21,700 bases of DNA, from assembly GCA_934899185.1 (NCBI GenBank), contig CAKXYI010000017.1, positions 1-21,700 of the forward strand, read 5' to 3'. A program made the position numbers and the translations under genes. This DNA comes from an uncultured Lachnospiraceae bacterium (lineage in GTDB: Bacteria; Bacillota; Clostridia; Lachnospirales; Lachnospiraceae). How positions within the stretch are numbered: the stretch's first letter is position 1; every line of letters begins with the position of its first letter. Below the pieces are notes generated by a model. The model was not told where the DNA came from and did no database searches. It saw only the letters and a program-made list of their open reading frames with translations. Below, piece by piece: positions 17,228 to 21,700 of the stretch.

Positions 17228-18067
17228 TTACCTCCCATTCTTTGGATCCAGCCAGTCACGCATTGCATCCCCAAAAAGATTAAATATCATAACAGAGATA
17301 AAAATAGCCACTCCCGGTGAAAGCGTTACCCACGGATGTGTCGTCAGCAGATTTCTGGTATCACTCATCATACTGCCCCATTCTGCAACGGGCGGTTTTG
17401 CTCCCAACCCCAAAAAAGAAAGACCTGCAAGTTCCATCATCATAGTTCCGATATCCAGCATAGCTGTTACCAGAATCGGTCCCATGATATTGGGAAGAAT
17501 ATGTTTCCAGATAATCTTAAAATCATTACTTCCAGACAAACGTGCTGCCCTGATATAAAGAGACTCCTTCTGGGATAATGTTTGACTACGGGCAAGCCGC
17601 GCATACTTTGGCCAGGAAATTGCTGCCAAAGCAATGATGGCATTTTGTACGCCTCCGCCAAGAACCGCTGCAACAGCCAGTGCAAAGACCAGTCCCGGAA
17701 AAGCCAAAAACATATCGGAAATCCGCATTAGGATCGCATCTACCGTCTTATTTGACCATGCACAAATAAGTCCGATCAAGGTTCCAAATAATGTTGTGAA
17801 TGCAACTAATAAGAGGGTGGAAAAAATACTTGTCCGACTACCTACAATCACTCTGGATAACATATCGCGTCCATAACGATCCGTTCCAAAAGGATGGGTC
17901 AAAGATGGCATTGCTTTGGCATTATTTAGATCCTGTAAATACGGATCCATCGGACATAATTTATCACTGAAAAAGGAACAGACAATCAGCAGTAATGCCA
18001 GACTTCCAAAAACAAGCAATCTGATCTTTAAAATATTTTTTGTCTTTTTCTCTTTTTTACTTTTCAT
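17228..18067 (-). CDS. ABC importer permease C (DppC/NikC-like)
   Basis: Second membrane subunit of the importer, 279 aa. A basic N-terminus (MKSKKEKKTKNILK) precedes the first helix, then an extracellular segment carrying HPFGTDRYGRDMLSRVIVGS, the hallmark of this permease family, and about five more helices. The EAA loop for ATPase contact is seen as YIRAARLSGSNDFKIIWKHILPN. The start ATG overlaps the stop of the upstream permease as TGATG, a classical coupling; the frame is open to 18163, but that part overlaps the other permease. The length is close to NikC (about 277). Confidence 0.95.
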   Translation of the reverse strand: MKSKKEKKTKNILKIRLLVFGSLALLLIVCSFFSDKLCPMDPYLQDLNNAKAMPSLTHPFGTDRYGRDMLSRVIVGSRTSIFSTLLLVAFTTLFGTLIGLICAWSNKTVDAILMRISDMFLAFPGLVFALAVAAVLGGGVQNAIIALAAISWPKYARLARSQTLSQKESLYIRAARLSGSNDFKIIWKHILPNIMGPILVTAMLDIGTMMMELAGLSFLGLGAKPPVAEWGSMMSDTRNLLTTHPWVTLSPGVAIFISVMIFNLFGDAMRDWLDPKNGR

Positions 18068-19008
18068 CAATCTCTTGTAACCCCCAATCGGATTCTCGGA
18101 TCCAGTACATGGTATAAAAGATCTGTGATCAGATTTACCAAAACATAAATGATCGCCATCCAAACAACATAAGCCTGTATCATTGGATAATCACGCATGC
18201 TGATAGAATCAACGGCTAATTTTCCCACACCATCCCACATAAATATACTCTCAATGATCGCAGTGCCGCCTAAAAGACTACCTATGGATAAGGCAAGAAG
18301 CGTAATGATCGTTAGCAGGGATGCCTTCATAACATTTTTCCATAAGATAACACTATTTTTCACACCGCGCGCTTTCAAGCCCTGCACATAATCTTTATTC
18401 AGTTCGTCTAAAACTGTAGCTCGTACCTGTCTCATATACTTAGCAGACATGGATATGGCCAGAGTCAGCGTTGGCATCAACGCATCCCGAATGGATATTC
18501 CACTTGCAATGACCGGCAGAAGATGAAAGCGAATACTCAAAAGTTCCATTAAAAGCATTGCTATAAAAAAATTTGGCATGGCATTTCCGATAAAACTACA
18601 AAAACGCAAAAATAGATCCACCGCTTTCCCCTGCTTTACAGCAGACAAAATACCTAAAGGTATGGATATCAGAACCGTCAATAGAATTGACATCAACGTC
18701 AAAAGTAACGTCGCAGGCAACTTCTCTATAAAAGTATCAAAGACACTGCGTCCGGTCACATACGAACCCCCCATATCCCCTGTCAGCATGCCGCCTAACC
18801 ATGTGACATACTGTACAAGAAAAGGTTTATCCAATCCCAGTTCTGCCTTCTTTGCATCAATGATTTCCTGTGACACCTCAACACCACGATTGGTATACAA
18901 CTGTGTTACCACATCTGATCCTGCAACATGCATAAGTGCAAAGGACAAAAAAGTAATCCCTAGTAAGATAGGGATTAACTGTAATAAACGATTGCGAACA
19001 TATTTCAC
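18067..19008 (-). CDS. ABC importer permease B (DppB/NikB-like)
   Basis: First membrane subunit and first gene of the importer operon, 313 aa. The N-terminal helix RLLQLIPILLGITFLSFALM, GDMGGSYVTGRSVFDTFIEKLPATLLL, the EAA-type loop DYVQGLKARGVKNSVILWKNV, and the C-terminal GVGKLAVDSISMRDYPMIQ are all typical. The initiation codon is GTG, preceded by AGAGGA about 8 nt upstream. An extended -10 promoter lies about 60 nt upstream and the LysR terminator just beyond, so the operon appears to start here. Confidence 0.95.
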   Translation of the reverse strand: MKYVRNRLLQLIPILLGITFLSFALMHVAGSDVVTQLYTNRGVEVSQEIIDAKKAELGLDKPFLVQYVTWLGGMLTGDMGGSYVTGRSVFDTFIEKLPATLLLTLMSILLTVLISIPLGILSAVKQGKAVDLFLRFCSFIGNAMPNFFIAMLLMELLSIRFHLLPVIASGISIRDALMPTLTLAISMSAKYMRQVRATVLDELNKDYVQGLKARGVKNSVILWKNVMKASLLTIITLLALSIGSLLGGTAIIESIFMWDGVGKLAVDSISMRDYPMIQAYVVWMAIIYVLVNLITDLLYHVLDPRIRLGVTRD

Positions 19009-19049
19009 TTATACTATCCTCTTTCCCATTAGTAAATATCATTGTCTAT

Positions 19050-19065
19050 TTCTACAACTGTGGAA
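19050..19065. promoter_or_regulatory. Possible LysR operator upstream of the importer operon
   Basis: Imperfect dyad TTCTACAACTGTGGAA lying just downstream of the -10 element of the importer promoter. The arms TTCTAC and GTGGAA match in five of six positions. The spacing is close to, but not exactly, the T-N11-A box of LysR proteins. It is a candidate only. Confidence 0.25.
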
Positions 19066-19066
19066 T

Positions 19067-19075
19067 ATTATAACA
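19067..19075 (-). promoter_or_regulatory. Extended -10 promoter of the importer operon
   Basis: TGTTATAAT on the minus strand is a consensus -10 hexamer with the extended TG. The -35 position falls inside the terminator hairpin and is not a good match, so transcription would rely on the extended -10 and perhaps an activator. The predicted start lies about 50 nt before the GTG of the first permease gene. Confidence 0.5.
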
Positions 19076-19104
19076 AAAAAAGAGGAATGCTGACATTCCT
19101 CTTT
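19075..19104 (-). terminator. Intrinsic terminator of the LysR gene
   Basis: On the minus strand, 21 bases after the LysR stop codon, a perfect 9-bp stem AGAGGAATG/CATTCCTCT with loop TCAG (extended by A-T pairs at the base) is followed directly by a run of T. It separates the regulator transcript from the importer operon. Confidence 0.88.
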
Positions 19105-19125
19105 GTTATAGCATATAACTAAATA

Positions 19126-20028
19126 CTATTCTTTTAAAACATTCGTCACATAGGATAAAAACTCTGCTGCCATGGGTTTTAATTCTTCATATATGCGTTT
19201 TACATATCCGAAGGAAACACACTTTTCCCCCTCATATAGCGCAGTTCCCCGAAACATAGGCTGATTTCCCAGATGATTGCTGCTGACATTACACAAATTG
19301 GTATTTTTCAACAACATATTCATAACATAATCACTATTTGTAATCACACCAACCTTATCGGAAAAAAGATCTTCCTCCTTTCCTTTGACCGTTTCCCAAT
19401 AGTGATTCAGCGCAAACTCATCTTCATAAGCCTGCACCAGACATTTATCATTCATATAGGATATCATATCCTCATCTTTATCAGGGATAGCTTTTTGCCC
19501 ATAGTATAAGACCGCCTCACTCTTTTTTAATTCATGATACTCCAAATTTAAGCGCTGCAATTTATAGTCCAAATGTTCTCTTTGTGTATCCATAAAAAAG
19601 ATAAAGCCAACTTCATCCAACCCGCTGGATACCCTATCTAAAATATGATTCAGATTGTCTTCCATAATCTGATAGCGCACTTCTCTTTTTCCATACTTTT
19701 GATAAAAAGAAGTAAATGTCTCTGCCATCCACGAACTTGGATTACAGGAAATATTCAATTCCTCTCTCTCATCTAACTGATAAATTTCTGCTAAATGTTT
19801 TTCCTGCTCCAAAATCTTTGTTGCGTATTCATATGCCTTCTTCCCTTTATTGGTTAGCGTTATCCCCTTATTTTCTCTATCAAAGACAAAAAAACCAAGT
19901 TTAATCTCCAAACTCTTGATAACTTTACTAACATTTGGCTGCGTCGTATAAAGTATTTTTGCCGCCCTGCTAAAAGACCTGACATCTGCACAAACAACCA
20001 AGTACTGTAATTCCTTAATTTCCAGCAT
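19126..20028 (-). CDS. LysR-family transcriptional regulator
   Basis: Likely regulator of the importer operon directly downstream, in the same orientation rather than the usual divergent one. It is 300 aa, a typical LysR length. The winged helix-turn-helix at 1-60 reads LQYLVVCADVRSFSRAAKIL, then TTQPNVSKVIKSLEIKLG, and FDRENKGITLTNKG. The effector-binding domain (about 90-295) is divergent and gives no clue to the ligand. The start was set at MLEIKELQYL, with GGAGG about 11 nt upstream. A Met at 20061 is excluded because a consensus -10 hexamer overlaps that codon. It has its own terminator 21 bases past the stop. Confidence 0.94.
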   Translation of the reverse strand: MLEIKELQYLVVCADVRSFSRAAKILYTTQPNVSKVIKSLEIKLGFFVFDRENKGITLTNKGKKAYEYATKILEQEKHLAEIYQLDEREELNISCNPSSWMAETFTSFYQKYGKREVRYQIMEDNLNHILDRVSSGLDEVGFIFFMDTQREHLDYKLQRLNLEYHELKKSEAVLYYGQKAIPDKDEDMISYMNDKCLVQAYEDEFALNHYWETVKGKEEDLFSDKVGVITNSDYVMNMLLKNTNLCNVSSNHLGNQPMFRGTALYEGEKCVSFGYVKRIYEELKPMAAEFLSYVTNVLKE

Positions 20029-20059
20029 TCTTCTCTTTTCCTCCTCTGTATTCCAAAAC

Positions 20060-20068
20060 ATTATAACA
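20060..20068 (-). promoter_or_regulatory. Extended -10 promoter of the LysR gene
   Basis: TGTTATAAT on the minus strand, identical over nine bases to the element before the importer operon. The predicted start near 20052 leaves a leader of about 25 nt containing the GGAGG site. No good -35 is visible. It also shows that the ATG at 20061 cannot be the translation start. Confidence 0.55.
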
Positions 20069-20084
20069 GATTTATTAAGAGAAC

Positions 20085-20154
20085 GAAAAAAATCCTTACC
20101 ATAGGATAATATTTCTTAAAGTAAGGGAGAATTATCATTCCTATGGTAAGGATT
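20085..20154 (-). terminator. Long-stem hairpin terminator after the small membrane gene pair
   Basis: Perfect 15-bp inverted repeat (20091-20105 and 20140-20154, AATCCTTACCATAGG and its complement) with a 34-nt loop. On the minus strand it is followed by a run of T, seven including two in the stem. It lies 17 bases after the 103-aa gene and before the LysR promoter. The large loop is unusual for an intrinsic terminator. The loop contains another CCTTAC that could compete for the GTAAGG of the distal arm. Confidence 0.7.
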
Positions 20155-20171
20155 ACATTTTCTATAAAATC

Positions 20172-20483
20172 CTACTGATTTAATAAGGTTCTTCTTACAA
20201 TCTTCTTAGGATCCTGGATCAGTAGACTAACCAACCATATGATCAATCCCAACGCAATCACAGATAGACCTAAAAACAGATCATTGAGCATGTCCATTGG
20301 ATCCGGCGTAAAATATGCAGCATGTAATTCTGCATATTCAAAGATGGCATCCACAAACCACATAATAGATGCGCCCCAGTACATCAAACTCAACATTCCC
20401 AGACGCAATTCCTTACGATTGTCCTTCTGATACCAAAGAATGGTAGAAATAATTGCTGCAAAAACAGTTACAAGTAAAGTCAT
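20172..20483 (-). CDS. Small membrane protein of unknown function (103 aa)
   Basis: I do not recognise a named family. Three hydrophobic segments are visible: about 1-18, 30-48 and 68-90. Between the second and third is a short acidic loop, EYAELHAAYFTPDPMDMLND. The C-terminus is basic (DPKKIVRRTL), suggesting a cytoplasmic end. The loop resembles the corresponding region of the protein encoded just upstream: both have WG-x-S at the start of the helix, an aromatic-Glu pair, and a Pro-Asp-rich stretch before the last helix. AGGAGG lies about 8 nt before the ATG, in the 12-nt gap after the neighbouring gene. The two probably act together in the membrane (inference). Confidence 0.85.
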   Translation of the reverse strand: MTLLVTVFAAIISTILWYQKDNRKELRLGMLSLMYWGASIMWFVDAIFEYAELHAAYFTPDPMDMLNDLFLGLSVIALGLIIWLVSLLIQDPKKIVRRTLLNQ

Positions 20484-20495
20484 GATCCTATCCTC

Positions 20496-20894
20496 CTATC
20501 TTTTCTCTGTAAGTATCGCATCTGATGATCGTTTCTCCATGATATTGGATACTGTAACCATGCCGATCCATACTACTGTAACTAATACAGCCATCAAGAC
20601 ACCTGTTGTCCCCATCTCATGAAGCATTTCTGCCGCATCTGACGGATTAGCAGCCGCTGTCAAAAATGGGAAGAACGGTACAACTTCTCCATGCCATACA
20701 TGCTCAAACGCTAAGAGAGCGGATCCTCCCCATAACATTGTGTTCAACCACTTTAATTTTCGTGAAAAAGGTATCTTTTTCTTATCCTGCAATGTCAGAA
20801 CTTCTGTATCCTTTCTCTCTTCATGCGCTTCAACATTTTTTTCAACAATTGTCGTAACAATTGCTTCTGTTGTTGGAACTAAAAAACATGCCAT
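20496..20894 (-). CDS. Small membrane protein of unknown function (132 aa)
   Basis: No recognised family name. The start MACFLVPTTEAIV was chosen because AAAGGAGG lies 8 nt upstream; an in-frame ATG at 20930 lies in the leader. A moderately hydrophobic N-terminal segment (1-18) is followed by a charged region (20-48), a hydrophobic helix near 52-65, and a conserved-looking segment with two His (FEHVWHGEVVPFFPFLT, then NPSDAAEMLHEMG). A strong membrane helix lies at about 97-115, with a charged tail. The His/Glu-rich segment between two helices might bind a metal or partner, but that is speculation. It is the first gene of a two-gene unit with its own promoter and hairpin terminator. Confidence 0.85.
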   Translation of the reverse strand: MACFLVPTTEAIVTTIVEKNVEAHEERKDTEVLTLQDKKKIPFSRKLKWLNTMLWGGSALLAFEHVWHGEVVPFFPFLTAAANPSDAAEMLHEMGTTGVLMAVLVTVVWIGMVTVSNIMEKRSSDAILTEKR

Positions 20895-20938
20895 TTCATT
20901 TTCCTCCTTTATCGGCATCTCGTGATGCATATAAATAA

Positions 20939-20966
20939 ATTATAGATGAAATAGTATATTTTTCAA
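20939..20966 (-). promoter_or_regulatory. Sigma-A type promoter of the small membrane gene pair
   Basis: On the minus strand TTGAAA (20966-20961) is separated by 16 bases from TATAAT (20944-20939), a good vegetative promoter. The predicted leader is about 40 nt and contains the AAAGGAGG site. Confidence 0.7.
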
Positions 20967-21035
20967 TGCTTTATGCATTCCATTTCGTTATATCAAATTT
21001 TATTTATTCCGTTATTTTTCGTTGCAAGATATAAC
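20965..21035. repeat. Inverted repeats in the gap upstream of the small membrane gene pair
   Basis: The A+T-rich 147-base gap between the rhomboid gene and the gene pair holds two dyads. A short palindrome, AATGC-TTTAT-GCATT (20965-20979), touches the -35 box. A perfect 8-bp inverted repeat, GTTATATC (20987-20994) and GATATAAC (21028-21035), is spaced by 33 bases. Neither has a T-run, so they look more like protein-binding sites than terminators. No gene is visible in this gap. Confidence 0.45.
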
Positions 21036-21041
21036 ATTTTA

Positions 21042-21614
21042 TTATTTATGCCACTTAAATCCGGCAATTGCACCAATAACGCCACCCACGATATGCGCCA
21101 TATGGGAAATATTGTCCTGCAAGGTAATGCCCTCATAGATCTGCTGTCCGATAAAGACCGCTGCAACTAAAAGGAAGGTAAGCGGTATATCCCCACTGCG
21201 AAATCCGGTAAAGGAGGTCATAACGATAAAGGCAAAGGCAATACCACTGGCTCCGCACAGGCCTACGCCCGGGAAAAAGATATAATTGATCAGGGCTGTC
21301 ACCACTGCTGTGATCACAATGACCTTCAGAATATTTTGCGATGAATACTTTTCTTCCAGCATTGGCCCTAGCAAAAGAATATAGGTCATATTTCCCAGAA
21401 AATGATCCCAGCCGGAATGTCCGAATACGTGGGTAAAAAACCGGACATAAGTCAGTGGGTCTTTTAAGGAAGAATGATAGGTCACAAATAATATCTGGTT
21501 GCTCCTCCCACCGGTATGCTCATTGAGGAGTGTCACCAGAAAACAGATCAGCACAAAGCCTAAAATAACCGGTGAATTAAATACAATGCGGATGCCTCTT
21601 TTTGCGTTTTTCAC
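21042..21614 (-). CDS. Rhomboid-family intramembrane serine protease
   Basis: Six-helix membrane protease cleaving within or next to membrane segments, 190 aa with the chosen start. Catalytic Ser123 is in LCGASGIAF (GxSG motif) and catalytic His174 in HMAHIVGGVIGA. The oxyanion-side HxxxN motif is HFLGN (71-75), and the L1-loop region precedes it (PLTYVRFFTHVFGH). The start was placed at GTG 21614 (MKNAKRGIRIVFNSP) because GAGG lies about 9 nt upstream and a basic N-terminus before the first helix is typical. The frame nevertheless stays open to the window edge, so a longer N-terminus cannot be excluded. The substrate is unknown; the small membrane proteins encoded next door are one possibility (inference). 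Confidence 0.92.
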   Translation of the reverse strand: MKNAKRGIRIVFNSPVILGFVLICFLVTLLNEHTGGRSNQILFVTYHSSLKDPLTYVRFFTHVFGHSGWDHFLGNMTYILLLGPMLEEKYSSQNILKVIVITAVVTALINYIFFPGVGLCGASGIAFAFIVMTSFTGFRSGDIPLTFLLVAAVFIGQQIYEGITLQDNISHMAHIVGGVIGAIAGFKWHK

Positions 21615-21700
21615 TTCATTTATCCTCACTCGTATTATAAAGTAGTAGTGTTTATAGACCCTCTCCAAGGTCTTAATACTATTTTCATCATAGCCATTCT

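Noticed and set aside
20091..20154. The 15-bp inverted repeat as ends of an insertion sequence or a CRISPR unit
   Set aside because: Only 34 bases lie between the arms, there is no transposase or second repeat copy, and the T-run fits a terminator better.
21634..21639. TATAAT on the minus strand before the rhomboid gene
   Set aside because: No -35 at a suitable distance, and the implied transcript start would fall on the ribosome site.
1..21700. Anti-phage defence, toxin-antitoxin, prophage or biosynthetic gene cluster
   Set aside because: No nuclease, integrase, transposase, restriction, toxin or synthase gene could be recognised on either strand.

Overview
The window reads as a low-GC Gram-positive chromosome, most likely a Clostridia/Lachnospiraceae member. 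This is inferred from the strong AGGAGG-type ribosome sites, gene sizes and gene order, not from any marker gene. Every gene I accept is on the minus strand, so transcription runs from high to low coordinates. There are no RNA genes, insertion sequences, CRISPR arrays or gene-free stretches over 300 bases. The longest gaps are about 147 bases (20895-21041), 97 bases (20029-20125 outside the hairpin, plus the hairpin itself) and 117 bases (19009-19125).

Right end (21614-20085): a rhomboid intramembrane protease is followed by a promoter and two small membrane proteins (132 and 103 aa) that resemble each other. The pair is closed by a hairpin with a perfect 15-bp stem. Middle right (20068-12710): a LysR regulator with its own promoter and terminator lies directly upstream of a tightly packed ABC importer operon. 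That operon holds two permeases, two short ATPases of NikD/NikE size and a family 5 lipoprotein. A MATE exporter is translationally coupled to the lipoprotein gene.

Middle left (12676-1839): a compact chemosensory cluster starts 33 bases after the MATE gene. In order it encodes a PAS histidine kinase, a receiver-HD-GYP protein, CheR, CheB, a single-domain receiver, CheA, CheW, a methyl-accepting protein with almost no extracellular domain, an Hpt protein built on a decayed kinase/receiver scaffold, and a one-pass coiled-coil membrane protein. No flagellar, pilus, cheC, cheD, cheX or cheZ gene lies in the window. Left end (1753-1): an OmpR-type response regulator and its HAMP histidine kinase, cut by the window edge.

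The most unusual part is the chemosensory cluster. Alongside intact CheA/W/B/R it carries several parts that keep a fold but have lost catalytic residues. The HD-GYP domain has Cys in place of the HD-motif His and lacks both Asp of its last motif. The Hpt protein carries a kinase-like region without ATP-binding motifs. The PAS kinase ends in an Hpt-like tail without a His. Together with the ordinary receivers and a real Hpt His, this looks like a chemosensory array joined to a multistep phosphorelay whose output is not obviously motility. That reading is inference.
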